From assembly GCA_008711295.1 (NCBI GenBank), contig VUYV01000016.1, positions 5,629,871-5,693,870 on the forward strand: a DNA stretch of 64,000 nt. Reading direction: 5' to 3'. Made by a program: the position numbers and the translations under genes. The notes under the pieces are model-generated. The model was given only the letters and a program-made list of their open reading frames with translations, ran no database searches and was not told the origin of the DNA. How positions within the stretch are numbered: position 1 is the stretch's first letter; every line of letters begins with the position of its first letter. Shown here piece by piece: positions 37,674 to 52,100 of the stretch. The stretch is from Anarhynchus alexandrinus (Eukaryota; Chordata; Aves; Charadriiformes; Charadriidae).

Positions 37674-37694
37674 TTTTATATTTATATTTATATT
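37674..37694. repeat. TTTATA microsatellite
   Basis: About 3.5 direct copies of TTTATA are followed by a short CTAT-rich stretch. It is a minor length-variable repeat. Confidence 0.7.
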
Positions 37695-38579
37695 CCATCT
37701 ATCTATTAATCTATTCGTCTAAGAGAAACAGAAGGGGGCAGGTAGGGCCCCACGAACATCTGGCACAAAAGCATTTAAGATGCCAAGCACTCCTGTTCTA
37801 TGTTTGCACACAGACCCCCCTCCGCTGTTCCCCCTCCACATACTGCCAGCGTCTACCAGTACGTTGCTGGGTGGTAGCTCCACCTGCAAGCCTGACCCCA
37901 CTAATGGCAGTGGGGAAACTTCCTCCAACTTGAAATGGGGCATGACTTTCACCCCTAGCTTCTAAAATTGGCCTTTAATCAGATTTAGTAGCTTAGGAGC
38001 AGCGTAAAGAAACCCAGGTTGGAATACAATCAAAGAGAAGAGAGGCTGACTGCCTGTCATTGATGCAGTGATGCTGAGTGAGTATTTTGAGGAAGACCTG
38101 AATGAATTCAGGGTGTGAGTTTCACTGAAAATCATGACACAGTCAGAAATCTCATCCTCCGGCTGAGCAGATGCCTTTTGTTTTTCTCCCGGACTCTGGC
38201 CACAGAATGTAAATAGCTTTATCATGAGTCAAGACATTTTCTTTAATCCTCTCTACTAATACCTGGATTTCTTGTCCTGAGCCACCAAGATCCCGCTATG
38301 CAAATGGCAAGTGAGGTTGTAGGATATTTTTGAGTAGGTATCTCCTGGAGGCATGGGGAAACACTAAGCCCTTTGAGCAAAGCCTATATCCTCATTTAAG
38401 ATACCCTGTGAAATCCCAGCCACCCTTTTTGCAGAGAAGACTAATTCAAACTGGAACCAGCATAACCAACAGCTGCTAGGATGATCAAGGCAACACTCCA
38501 TCCACCCAGAAAGGACTAACAGAATCTGGTCTTTCATGTTGTAAAAAATGCTGAAGAAGGTTGTGACTGCTGTTTATAT

Positions 38580-38620
38580 ACCTCAGAGAGAGAGAAGGAG
38601 AGAGCAGGGAAAGAGAGAAA
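38580..38620. repeat. GA-rich simple repeat
   Basis: A purine stretch of GAGA and GGAGA units lies about 200 bp upstream of the CR1 that follows. Confidence 0.6.
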
Positions 38621-38799
38621 CTATTTAAGCCGTAGGAGAAGACTGGCACAGGAACAAGCTGCTGTTTTCTGGCTGTGAATTAATTTGTGCTAGAAGTGAA
38701 ATGTTTTCTGGATACTGGAGAAGTGAGGGTCCGAAAACAGAACTAGTGGGAACACAATAAACTTCGGGAATCATAGGACATTGCTTGCTAGATTATAAA

Positions 38800-39224
38800 T
38801 GAAACTGTATGAGGCAGTGACCTGTGCTAACAGACTGAGGGACTTGGGTCTTTTTAGTCTAGAGAAAAGAAGATTGAGGGGAGATCTTATTAACGCTTAC
38901 AAATACTTAAAGGGAGGGTGCCAGGGGGATGCGAACAGTCTTTTTTCAGTGGTGCCTGGTGATAGGACAAGAGGGAATGGGCACAAACTTGAACATAGGA
39001 CGTTCCATCTTAACATGAGGAGGAACTTCTTTACTTTGAGGGTGGCAGAGCACTGGAACAGGCTGCCCAGAGAGGTTGTGGAGTCCCCACTCTGGAGACA
39101 TTCAAAACCCGCCTGGACGCTGTCCTGTGCAACTTGCTGTAGGTGACCCTGCTCTGGCGGGGGGGTTGAACTAGATGATCTCCAGAGGTCCCTTCCAACC
39201 CTGACCATTCTGTGATTCTGTGTG
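38800..39224 (+). mobile_element. CR1 LINE fragment, 3' end
   Basis: This is a 5'-truncated CR1 on the plus strand. The frame from 38799 translates to the C-terminal part of CR1 ORF2, including [15 protein letters not shown] and [18 protein letters not shown], which are hallmark CR1 peptides. It continues through the usual GATGATCTCCAGAGGTCCCT segment and ends in ATTCTGTG repeats at about 39224. The last codons are frameshifted or stopped, so it is a dead copy. It lies in the sense direction of SNAP25 in intron 1. Confidence 0.95.
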
Positions 39225-39539
39225 TGAACAGGGAATTAGACTCACAGCAGCTTGTTCAGTCCAGGTCTCTGTTCAGTGTCCATGTTGCCAGCAGCTCCCT
39301 CCAGACAAGGTGCCCACTCCTGGTATGAGTGTTTCCTTCTTCACCTTGCACCACTCTGGCTGGTTGCTCCCCCAAACAGAAAAAAAAACCCAAACATTTT
39401 TTGCCTGAAATGTTTTTCTGTTGCTGTCGGAAAGAAAAAAAAAAAAAAGGAAAAATGTGTAGGTACGTAGCTGTAGAAATGACTGAAAAAAGATAACACA
39501 TTGAAAGGTTTATTTTCTAAAGCAGTTTTGTTAGGAGTA

Positions 39540-40190
39540 AAATGGATAGAAAGTCAAGTTGTTATTACTCTGAAGTGAAATTGTTACAAAATGGCTGCTC
39601 TGTGCTTTTTCTGTTTTCGGTGCAGGAGCCTGATAAAGCGACATGCACATGTTGGAGCCTCATAAAACAGCAGTGCTGTCTGACAACTGACAGGACAACA
39701 ATGACTTGCTTTGTATGGGGATGGGGTGGCTCCAGGCATTTCTTTTATGGCTGCCTGTTCTTCTCTGAGATCTCAACGGCAACTTTTCCCACCTGCCGTT
39801 GCCCCTGGCTGCAGCGCCTGGGGGAAGCGTGGGATGTATTGCTCATAACCTCCCTATTTGCAGAAGCCGGAGGCACCGAGCAGTTGTGTCAACACAACTT
39901 GTCTGCTGCACTGCAACTGTGTATACACACAATCACGCTCATTTACCTGCTAATGATCAGGGGTTTGCCAGGGGTAGAGGTGCCCACGTTTACAAGAAGT
40001 TGTAATTCCTCTGCTAGCGCATTTATGTTGCGTAATTGCATTCACACTAAGAAATCATTTTATTGAGCTTTTTTTGTCATTATAGCAACACAAGGCCATA
40101 GTAAAACTGCTTTCTAATTATTTTTTCCAACTCATTCAGCAAATAGTCAGAAGTCATAATTTTGTTTAATTATGCTTGAACATCTTCATT
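39540..40190. other. Possible conserved non-coding element in intron 1
   Basis: The region is unique and contains several homeodomain/POU-like cores (GCGTAATTGCATTC near 40031, CTAATTATTT near 40115 and TTTAATTATGC near 40165). A 174-codon open frame at 39542-40066 has no recognisable domain and I do not believe it codes. The enhancer reading is speculative. Confidence 0.2.
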
Positions 40191-40589
40191 TTGGCCTCTG
40201 ACTACAGAGTTCTCATTCCAGCCAGATATGGGTTCTGACACAGAGATGCAGCGTGAGAACACAACATGCTCACTAGCATTTATCCAAAAGCCCCCATTGT
40301 CCTGCACCACATACATCCCCAAATTGAGGGCCAGTCCATGCCCTGAAACACCTGCAACTTAGGTAGGAAAAAAACCTGGACAACATAGGGTGGGGAAAAG
40401 AAGAATTTTATCCATATTGTGTAGATGGGGGACAAGATTCAGTTGTTAAACATGGACGAGCAGTCCCATCAGAGGGTATCCAAGACATCTGCATGACACT
40501 GACAGGTACAGCCAGCAGCAGGAAACCAAATACCTACAGCATCTCACACAGCTCTAGAGACCTATCTCAGGCAACACAAGCAAGCCCGG

Positions 40590-40700
40590 AGAGTAAAATA
40601 AGTTGTCTAAGGCAATGCAAGAAGACAGTGACAAACTAGGAATTACCTGCTTCTCCTGAATTCAGATTTGAAAGATCTCAGTGCCTGTCTTTTCCAAAGT
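40590..40700 (-). repeat. Ancient MIR-like SINE trace
   Basis: AAATAAGTTGTCTAAGGCAA, then GACAAACTAGGAATTACCTG, parallel the reverse complement of MIR ('taagtgacttgcccaaggtca' and 'agccgggattcgaaccc'). It is strongly diverged and in minus orientation. Confidence 0.4.
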
Positions 40701-42950
40701 CGTTCCCTGACAAGCCCTCACCAGTAGGCATTATTCTTTACTGAATATCAGGCAAAAAACCAGAGTGAAATCAGTTATTGCTTTACTCCGTCAGCCTGGG
40801 CTGCAGAGCTGGGCCCAAAGGCTTGCGAGCAACACACTGTGGGACAGCAACAGAAGAAAGATGAGGTGTCTGTGCCACAAGTTAACATTAACATACCCTA
40901 CGGAAACACAGAGGCAACTGTTTGGCTTAATCAGTAACACCAACATAACGAAGGTGTTTCTTTGGAAATTAGAACTTGGCAGAAAATCTTGTGAAAAAAT
41001 GACATCGAGGCAATAGGCTGTGCTGCAGGATTGATATAAAAAGCAGACGTTCCTCAAGATTTTATTTCAGAGCTATTTAAAATTTAAATCTAAATAACAA
41101 ATTTGAGTAATTTTTCATCGTTACATTTTATGCAATAGCATAAAATCTTTAAATGGGATTTTTCATTACAAAATTAGCTGATTTGTTCTCCAAGTGCTTT
41201 CAGATCAATTAAAATACAATAAGAGCAAAAGCAGGAAATGCTTCTGTTATAGACAACATCAATTGTGGTGAGCTCTGGGTGAAACAGAGATGACAGAAGT
41301 CGAAACCAGAAGAGTTAGAGCTTGTGAGGGCCATTGCCGAGAGCCCACAATCTATAAAAGCTATGCTCCCAACTCCCTTAAATAATTTCTCACCAGCTGT
41401 TGTTTGTCACACCAACTGTGGGCAGCACACACACAACTTTCTTGGCTTTCTGTTGGGATTTGTCTTCGAACACTACATCCTCAGTTTTAGGGGCAACCTG
41501 CTGGTGTCAGCAACACACAGAGGTATTGGTATTTAAGCATCCTTTTGCAGCAGGTTCTCACTTTTGATGTCATTTCATTCCCTACTGGTGTTAGGAGGCA
41601 GTTTCTGGTCTAGACTGAGCTTTGGGGTTAATGCCAGTGCATTTCTTATAACCCAGACGCAAAAAGCCCATCTCGGGAAGGCTGGTGAAGGTGGTGAAAG
41701 ACATGGCTCAACTACTGGGCAGCTGAGCTCTAGATATCTCCCCACTGGGCAGTGATAACTGTTGGGGAGGTCCAGAAGAGAAAGGGATGTGCATCTTGAG
41801 AGGAGGATCCCATACAGTCCTAGGACTGCCTTGTGCCTGGCCCCATTGTGGCTGAACATGCCTTGCACAGCACCCGGGGAGCCGACTGAATGGCTGCAAG
41901 GCAACACTGGGGAGTAAGGATGACCCCCTTCATCTCTGGCAGAACTTCATCTCCCCCTTTGACAGTATGAGTTTCTCCTTCTACCAACGGCCAGATTAAA
42001 AATGAAAGGAGGATAGCGGCAAACCCACATCCAGCTTTAAATGGCTCAACATCCATCCTGAGATGCTTGATCCAAAGTGTCTCTCTGGGTTTTTTGTGGC
42101 TCTACTAATGCCACACCACTGCAGTAACGCTTTTTCAATCCTACAAGAAAGAAGCATAAAGTGCGGTATTGACCGACCCGGACTTTTTTAGTAGAATACG
42201 CCAATGCAGTCATCCTCTGGCTACAAATATCCACGGGAAGAATAGATGTGTCCTTTAATAACAGGGAGAGTGCTTAAAAAAGAACACTTTATTGCAGTGT
42301 TGTCTTCACCACAGTAAATTGCAGCATTTTCATTTTCCTGTATTTATTGCATTGAAGTGTTTATATCACTGTGAAGCAAATATTTGCTTTCAAAGGTCAC
42401 TCATTGTATCTCTCTTCCTCTGGGGATATATGTAGGTCTCTCTTAGACTTCAGTATAACTCCATAAGGATATATAATGTTCTCGCTATGAGATTCTTTAT
42501 TGCATCTGAACACTACTAAAATAGCAGATGCAGAATTCAAGGTATAACAGGCAATGCGTGTCCATTAGCCAGTCTCTCTCTGTATTTTTCTTTAACTCTT
42601 AGTCTCTTTTTGTGCTAGTGTATGAGCACTGGCAAAATGTATAAGACTGGGTCACAGGGAATTTGATGTAAGTCACTCAAGTCCCCGAAGTGACTTGTGC
42701 TGTCTAGAAGACACAGAGCACAGCTTGGTACATGAAGTACACAGGTTTTTGTAACAACATTTGGACTTTTATCTCTTTTTAAGAGAGCATCATGTATGTT
42801 TGTGTGTGAACCCAGAGGATTCCCATTTCCTTTACTGAAATGGAAAAAACAAGGTCCTTGTGAAATTTTGAGCTTGCATTTGTTTATACAATTATTGCAA
42901 GTATAAACACAAATTGACTGAGTGTGTGGAAGTGCTGTAACTTCTGTAAC

Positions 42951-42966
42951 AACTTTTTTTTTTTTA
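42951..42966. repeat. Poly-T run
   Basis: Homopolymer of about 14 T in intron 1; no further significance is visible. Confidence 0.7.
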
Positions 42967-45859
42967 ATCAAGGTTTCAGATCTAAAGAGATTAACATATT
43001 ACATCACAACTATGGTTTTCTGATCTGTCATCTCCGCAGTGACTGTAGACAAAATAAAATGCAGTTTATGTTGAAAGTACAGAGTACATTTTGGAAAGGT
43101 TATTTGTAGTCATACTGGGGGTTCCTATGGCAATTACAGGATTTTGATATGTGGTTCAAATCAGCTTGAATGATAATAGAATGCAAAATATCAGCTGTTT
43201 TCAAAAATAAAAATTCCACAAGGAATTTGTTCCCCATAGTCCTCAATAGTATCTATGGTCTGTTCCCATTTTACTAAAACAGCTGCAGGTTTCAAAGGGA
43301 CCAAAGACAGTCTGGTACTTCATGCTTTTGAACATCCATCTGGTAATCAGTGAGAGCAAATCCGTTATGGTTTACCTTTTCTTGGCCATTCCTGTAATCA
43401 TTCCATTTCATACATCAAATTTAATACATCAAGAGGACTATATATAGATGTTCCTAAGAGACACCATAGAGGGAAAACTGTTCATTTGTACTCTAGAGAA
43501 ATAATTCCCTTTAAAACATATAAATCTGCTCTCTACAGGGTTTTATTAATAAGAGGGTGTGTTGTTGGAAATTCACGACACTGGAGTGGAATTTCAGCCT
43601 AAATAGGGCTTCTCAAGGAAAATACTATCTCTAATCTGTCCCACTCCACATATTGAACTGCAAAATCTGCAAAAAATTTAAACCCATTCCCAGCCACCTG
43701 CAAAACACAGGCAGTTTATCATCCTGTGTGCAAATGAGTAACCGTTATTGATTCTTGAGCATGGTTTTCTATTAAATAAAGTTGAATCAGCACTGCTGCG
43801 GGGCACTTTTGTTTATGACTAAAACTTGATGTAAAATGACTTGTCTGGAAGAATGCTTTTTCCTATTTCTCAATCCATTCTAAGTGCTTTACAAATACCA
43901 AACAATCTCAATAAACCTGTCAAGTTCGATCACTTGCTACAAAACATCTCTCTGGTTACAACCTCTGACATTTTTTTTAGGTTGATGCAAAAAGTATGCA
44001 TCTGTCACTAAGATGCCAACTGATGGTTCTAACTAACCCAGGAAGATAACTCTAAAGAAAAATCACAAAGTTTCTCCACTTTGTTTCTTTTTTGCACCAC
44101 CCAACACCACTGCTGGCTCATGATCAAAAATTAATATGAAAAAAAATCAAAAGTCAGGCTGAAGTATGCTTGAGAACTGAATTTTCTGTGCAATTTTTAT
44201 TATCTGCAGTGACTGACAAACAGACTGTTATTGTTTGTTATTGTCAGTAGGAGCACTCATCTTACCTGCACTTGCTTACAGGTCTGTAATCATTCAGCTT
44301 ACTCTGGACATGCTTAGATACTGAACCAAATTCCCTGTTAGCATCCCATCCTCTCACTGATGCATCACCTCCCACTTTACAGCTAGTAAGATGCTACCAA
44401 ATAGACATAATGCAGAATAGTTTCCTGCCCTTCACAGCTAGATGTATATACCAATTAGATCAGTCCCAAAGTCATGTCTAAATTGTCCTGATTTTTGCTA
44501 AAGCTCAGCGCTGTTATTCTGCCAGAAGAAGCGTAGTGAGGGATCCAGGCAGAGAAGAATATTTTAACTAAATATTCTAAAACTAGGTCCACAGACTTAA
44601 TCTTGGTATTCTGTCACAGAGGCTGTGCCAGAAATATTTAAATGCTGAGTTTTGCCTCGATCTGGGAAAATAACACAATTTGTGAAGCAGTGACCAGTGC
44701 TAGTGCCAGCCTGTGCCAAGTGGGACAGGAGTTCAGAGAGCGGTTCTTTACCGAAATAACTTATTTTATCCCAGCTGAGCATGCTCCATTTGCTGATCAG
44801 GAGCAGCATCTTCCTGGAGCTGCGTAATGTGCCATGAAAGGCAACGCCACTGCATCAGCAGGATGTGAAGGTTGGGGTGGCCTTGAGAGTGTCCCCACAC
44901 TTTCACATGCCCTTCAGGAGGAGCCCAATTCCTGGTTCATCTTTTCCCCCTAATCCTCAGCATGCACCATTTTTTGTAAAGCTTATTTACAGCTGTTTGT
45001 GAGCATCCTTGAAGTGCCTCATATCAGTCTGAATATTAGCCATGAAATTAAGCTCTGTGTTTGCATCAGCCAGGGCAGCAATGACTCGCTTAAGCTTGGT
45101 CCTTCACGCTGCTGTGACCATGCAGCTGGCAGAACCGGGTGGGCTTCTTTCCGGCATACATTTGGGCTCCTAAACGTTGTGTGACCTATCACAAAATGTC
45201 AGTCTCCCTCTGACAAGGATGTGGCCGATATGCTCAGTGATGAAAGTAAGATGCTGTACCAGTAGCTGCAGGGTGGACTCTTCGAGATGGAATTCTCCCT
45301 GCTGTGGCTTCAGAGAGGAAAAGCAACCACGAGCGAGGGCACAGCTAATGTGAAAGCATGAAGGTCACATATTCCCTCTTAGATAAGAAAAGCAGCAAAT
45401 CCATTGTTGAAGCTGCAGAGAAAATGCAAGGAGCTGTCTGTTTTCCTTATACATTTCTAAGCAAACAGGGTGTGATCCAGGAGATCTCCCTGCCCCTCAG
45501 CTCTACCTGTTCAGCACATACTCCTCTTGTCCTGACAGCGAGCGCTGTCAAAGCGAGGAACAGATTCATCTCCAATAGATAATAACTTCCATTTAAACAG
45601 AGTTATTATTGTTAAAATTTTAGAGCCAAGCTCTGCCCTGACTTAATCTTGTTTCATAAAGGCTGCGTGTATTGCAAAGACAGGACAGAAAATAGCCCCT
45701 GGGATTTTGCCTTCTTAGAGCAGCTTTGCTGAAATGGGCTGCTTTTGTCCTCTTTTCTGTAACTGAGCATGATGGCATGTGCTTTATGGCTGTTTATTTG
45801 CAGTCCCCCACAACTTCCCCACCTCCTCTGCACCTGGGATTAGGTTTTCCTGCAATGAA

Positions 45860-46020
45860 CAAATCTAACATTCAGTGAGCAGTAATTTGCAATGTGCCAT
45901 GCTTGAATCAAGCAAAGAAATAAGCCAGTGTTGTTGTTATAAAGACCTGACAGATGGTAGGAGGACCCGCCTTTCTTAATCAAGTCATGCTCAGTAATCA
46001 GAGCTAGCTTGAATTTATAA
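45860..46020. other. Possible conserved non-coding element upstream of exon 2
   Basis: Unique sequence about 0.8 kb before exon 2 contains words such as GTAATTTGCAATG and TCAGTAATCAGAGCTAGC. It looks like constrained regulatory DNA but was not tested by alignment. Confidence 0.15.
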
Positions 46021-46774
46021 CAAAAAAGAAACCCTACCCAAATAAGGATTAACGGGCTACATCCTGATCTCTGGTTAGGATGAGCTCAGTGGCGTTGTTC
46101 TGTATTGAGAAGGATAACCAAGTTCAGAATCTGACTCACTTTGGGGAGAAGTTGAAAATACCAGTTAGGTCCTTTAGTCACTTCCCCTGAAACGAAGGAT
46201 TCTCCTTGGTAGACAACTTCACCCAATCTACCTCTAAATATTATTCCAGAGTCTGAACTAGAGCATGGTGGACAAGTCATTAGCTGATAAAAATCTGCAA
46301 AGTTTCATTGTCTTTAATTTCATTGCAGATGTGTTACCCGAGTGTCTGGCCCTCCAAGCGATGCAGCTGAAATACAGGACATGAGGGGCATAGACTTGAC
46401 CTTGACCTCCTTCATGTTAAGACTTGTAATTTTAGAGAAGAATGAATGGGTTTCTGGTAGCAAATGATACCTCCTGAATCTCCAGCTTGGAAATGGATAG
46501 CATTTAAAAGGTTAAGAAAAAAGGAAGGATTTTCCTCAAAGAACATGACAAGGATACCCTGTTCTTTGAAAGTGATTAATAATACAGGAATAAAGCACCA
46601 CCTTGAAAAATCCTGTATGGTCTCTACTGTATAGGAATTGCCATCCAGAACAAAAGAGTTTGGGTGAGGGCACTCATGTAATAAAAGCACTTTTGCGGGA
46701 CTGACATTTAAGCACAATTCTGTGAGTCAGGGAGCATAACCACACTGTTTCTTTCCCTTTTCGCTGTCTTCCAG

Positions 46775-47571
<797 letters not shown>

Positions 47572-47613
47572 TCCCTTGAGAGCACCCGTCGAATGCTGCA
47601 GCTTGTTGAAGAG
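47572..47613 (+). CDS. SNAP25: SNAP25 coding exon 3 (residues 25-38)
   Basis: This 42-base exon reads SLESTRRMLQLVEE in phase 0. It forms the next turns of the first SNARE helix (Qb), where the leucine, methionine and valine residues occupy core-facing heptad positions. It is preceded by a long T tract plus CAG, and the donor GTAAGG begins at 47614. Its length is a multiple of three, so skipping it would keep the frame but would remove two heptads of the helix. It joins exon 2 without a split codon. Confidence 0.97.
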
Positions 47614-48984
47614 GTAAGGTAATTCCACATTTTACCTGCGCTTCTGTTGCGAGCAAAAGTGATGGAGAGTCTGACTCTGGAAGTGTGGGTTTTTTTAAAC
47701 TCACATTGCTAGGGCATGGCCATGGCATTATGTGCCGCTCCGTCCCTCCTTATCCTTGCCCCTTGCGAGGGTCAATCAAGACACTGTGCCCCAGTTGCCA
47801 AGTGTCGCACTGCAGACCAGCTGCTGAGGCACTGTTTTGCCCATACCTGAGTATCCATTGAGACAGGCTACTCGAGATAAACCAAGGAAACAGCCTCTGA
47901 AGGTGACCTGGAGCCAGGGACAAGTGGCTGAGTTTGCGGCAGAGCTCCCGGAGCCTCGTGCTGGCACTGCTCTGATGTCCTTGCCATAACGCTCCAAGTG
48001 CGGAAGGTGAGAAGGGCCCTCAGCCTGTTTGCCTTGTTGTCTCTAAATACCTCCCTCTCCATAAACACTTGCAGCTATTTATAGATTATTGGTCACCACA
48101 GCATTTAAATGCCACTTCTTTATGTATCTCTGAAACATCTATTAGGGATTTTAAGGCTTGTGAGATATCCTAGATTGACAGCTGTGGGAGAGGAAGTTCT
48201 CTGATTTTCTATGGTGCTAAGGAAGGGGATCCAGGCTCAGTCCTCACAAGCTAATACAGATTATACCTGCCCGGAAGGGTCACTCCCAGAAGGGAAAAAA
48301 CAATTCAGTCAGGCTTCATTTCATCCTCTTCATAACAAAGGGATTTAAAAGTTGGAAATTTCCAAACTCAGTTTAGTTTAGAATGTTCAGCCATCAGGTG
48401 GTGGAAAACTTTGTTCCCACCTGACAGGACATATTATTTTCAGACACCATGTGAGCCTTGGCTCTGGAGCTGGTGACATTTTTAATCAGGGTCATCAGCA
48501 CTGACAGTCCCAGTACTCCTGACAACCAGAGGAGTCTCCAGCGGAGACAACGGGAAGAAAATTACATCAGGTCCCACGTTCAGGAACAAGCACAAGCCCA
48601 GCCGTAGGCTTCATGGCCTTGAAATCAATCACGACTGTGGATATCAATGGAGTCCGGTGGAGACAAAATTAAATTTCCGTGTACAGATAGACAGACAGAT
48701 GGGTCATTGAGCGTAGTCAGCATCGCTTCTCCTCCACAAACACTTCAGATTTGGGCCCCTTGCAGCCAAAACATGCTCTTGTCTCACGAACAATCTGTCC
48801 CTTTTTGCTGCTCAATTCCCTGGACATGCCATTTCGAACCATCACTTTATGTCAGCTCTGTGCTGGATACAGCTCCTGGTGAAATCAATTCAACAACGTG
48901 GAAGAGAGTCTCACATGGTTACCTCCACAAACGCAAGGCAGGAGAGCCTGCTGCCCCAAAATGCCTGTGATCTAAATAGGCAAG

Positions 48985-49110
48985 GCAGATGATGAGTGGG
49001 AAGAAAGAGGCACAGGAAAGGGAAGTGATTTGCTCAGGGCCAAGCCATCAGTAAATATCAGCCCTGTCTCTCCTGAGCCATATTTGTGTGACCTATGCAC
49101 TGCTTGAGTC
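48985..49110 (-). repeat. Ancient MIR-like SINE, minus orientation
   Basis: GAGGCACAGGAAAGGGAAGT, then GATTTGCTCAGGGCCAAGCC and ATCAGTAA, track the reverse complement of MIR over about 48 bp ('gaggcacagagaggttaagtgacttgcccaaggtcacacagctagtaa'). It is old and diverged, lying in intron 3. Confidence 0.5.
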
Positions 49111-52100
49111 TTCCTAACATATTGAACCAGCATATTGTGAATGCCACTGGAATTTCAGTATTAAATCACGGCAAATGGCAAAGTGGGAGGAGAACTGGAA
49201 CTGCTGAATTTACCAATGAATTTATGTAGGACTCTAGCGCTTCTTGGAAGAGCCCAGCATCTCTCCGGACCTGGCTTTTATTCAGATGCTACAATATCTT
49301 CCTGTCCAAATAGAGAAGTTTCTAAAACCAGCACTGAGTAGTCAAGGGAATTCTTCTACAATGAGCTGAATATTATTTTCACTAATGTGACTACAAAAGA
49401 CCTTTAATATTCTTCTGTGGTCTAAACAGTTGGTTGATTACTCTGACCCCATTTCCTAGGTACTTTTAAAAGAATGCAGCGTTTAGGGAGTGAGAGATTT
49501 TATACTGAAAAGACAAATGGCGAGTGTCTTTGAAATTGAACTCGCACTGCTCTGATTTAATAGACCAAAAAAATCCAATTAGACTCCCTTGCTTAGCAGA
49601 ACCTGTCCAGTGAGTAGAGATAGAAAATATACTTTCTCAGTGAAAGAATGCTTTTACTCTCTTCTTGTGATACAGTGAATCTGTTATTCCTTACTCGGGA
49701 AAAAAGATGTCTCCATGTTTAAGCATTATTACTAAATATGTATGTATGGATTCCTGTCAGGGTTAGCTCTGCTCTGTTAGATACTAGGAAAATACAGAAT
49801 AAACAGACTGACTTGGCTCCACTCTAGAGACAGAAGAGTGCTGTCCACCCAGGGAAGCCCTATAGCACTACAAGGCATCCTTAATGCTGAAATGTAGGTC
49901 ATAGCCTAGGGGTCAAAACCAACGTCCCCAAAGGACTGTGCCCTCCTTGCCCAAGAAGACTAGGCTGAATTTGGAGACTAAGCCCTGGTGCTGTTCCCAG
50001 TGAACTTCGGCGAGGAAAACCAGATCTGCTTCTTATTTTTATAACCCAGCTTTGCAAGCAGCTGATTGTTTCAGCCCTAGCACAACAGGGGAAGCAAGAA
50101 ATGGTGAGTGGCTGTTGCAAAGCCTCCACTGCTTTGACCCAAGGCAGCTACATACTGGAGTGGCAGATTACAAAAATCAGTTTGCTGCGTGGTGCCCAGC
50201 ATAGCCATGCAACACAGTTACATCTAAAATTGACCAATGCTCATTTGAGCTACTCAGTGGTATGAATACCTAGATTTTATGATGACACTGTACAATATTT
50301 GGGCCAAAACATAAAACAGAAATGAACTGAGGCAGAAGAAGTGGGACTAAATACACAGCTTGCAGCTGACCTTCTTATTTTCTTGTTCAAGCTTTCTACC
50401 TCTGAGCCAACTTTATGAAATGCAGAATAACTCATGCAAGGGGAAAAGCCGTGAGTCTACTACCATCTTCCAGTGGAACCACCATGGCCTTTAAAGAAAA
50501 TCGATCGTTGTAGGGTGGGAAAAAAAGATGGCTTCTTGCTATGAGGCAGCAAGGGAAAAATATCAACAAGATCAGTACTGCAGAAAGCCCAGCAAGAAAG
50601 CACTTTGCAACATGTACAGATAAAAGGTCTGGTTTGTACATTTAAATCCAGACAGGACTATCTTCTCTCATATGCTAGGGGGTTAGAGTCAAGTTTACTA
50701 ACATATCAAAGCTGAAATGGTAAGCTATAAATGTTTGATATCCTCAAGATGCTGCTCTACACAGGACACTGAACACACAGTATGCCATTTTACTAACTTC
50801 CTTCTTTCGTGATTGGGAAGGGATTTTCCCGTGACATTATTATTATAGTCAAATGTTCCTTAGTCTGAAGAATAAAAGAAAAAAATATTCTATTAATTTA
50901 GGCTTTGGTCCAAAGCTTGTCAAAGCTAATTTGAAAAATCCCTTTGACATCATTAGCTATTGGAACTGTTCTACTCAGGAAAGTGTTTTAATCTGTGTAA
51001 TTCCACAGAAATACATATCTGGCACAGAGGAAGGTGATTCATAATTCTGGTCCTGTTTTTTCCTATGCAGGGTTAGACCCCTTTGTCTATGTGAACCAGC
51101 ACTAGAGTGAGGGTCATCACACTAGGTGAAAACCAGGCACACAGGATTCAAGTCAGGGTTCACAGGTTCGCATCAGCTGAGGATCTGAACCACAGCACGA
51201 ATTAACAGGCTGAGAAGTAACATGGCTCTTTAATCAGACATGGAAAGACATTACACTGTTAACAGGGTGACCGTGAACTTGGAGCAGGAGCTGAGGAAAT
51301 GCATTACTATGGATGACTAAAAAATGTTTCTTTGACCACATTTTTGTCTTTAGGGTGTTAACACTTCTCTTTAGTGTCTCTGGGAACTGCTAGCAACATC
51401 AGCCTGTCTGGTACAAAATTGTCTGTATTAATTTATTCAAAATGAATTCCATAATTCATATCGATTAAAGAAAAATTCTTCATTGAAGTGGAAGTTTGTG
51501 TTCTTCACATAACTAGGAGCATATATCTGTTTTTCAGGGTATCTCCTGAAATGCAGAGAAAGTGAATTCTAGAATTTGGATTCTCCATCTGATACATCAT
51601 TCCCTTATACTATTAAGAAAATCACCCCTCAGGCTAAACAAAAGTTGGAGTAGCTGCCTTTTGTAGCAGGCATGGATAGGACACACCACACTGTGTTCCT
51701 GGAGGGACTGATGGGCCCTTTGAGAAGTCATTCCAATTCTCTTCCTAGTCTTATTCCCACCTTGGGAAATTAGGTGAAATAAAAGCAATAATAAGAAATG
51801 ATACAGCAATGCATTTCCCCTCCAAAGTGCTGAGCAAATTTCAGTGAATGTTTTGGTGCACAGCAGTCTCCATGGAAATCAAAGTCTAGGAGGACACACC
51901 AGTCAACCTGCTGATTCCTAGAGTCAGGGCTGAGTATGTTTGAGGGCTGCGTGGGAGAGATTATATGTTTTACCGTCTGCAGTATACCTGCTTTATGGAT
52001 AAACAGAGGAACTTCAGAGCTGTCAGTTTAATGCCTCAACAAAAGCAATTTATGCTGTGCCATTTTCTTCTAAAGGACAAGAGTGCGAGATGTTTGCTGT

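Larger units (their letters stand above)
12166..46774 (+). other. SNAP25: SNAP25 intron 1 (left end approximate)
   Basis: This long stretch of about 34 kb lies between the presumed exon 1 and the certain acceptor of exon 2 at 46774. It holds the RE1 cluster near its 5' end, an assembly gap, one CR1, several ancient repeat traces, an 18-bp minisatellite and homopolymers, each listed separately. I found no coding exon with convincing borders on either strand. A huge first intron is normal for SNAP25. Confidence 0.6.

Noticed and set aside
38897..39208. 103-codon minus-strand frame across the CR1 at 38.8 kb
   Set aside because: It is the antisense shadow of the plus-strand CR1 ORF2 remnant.
39542..40066. 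174-codon plus-strand frame in intron 1
   Set aside because: The translation has no recognisable domain, many Cys/Thr/Leu typical of random frames, and no supporting splice borders.
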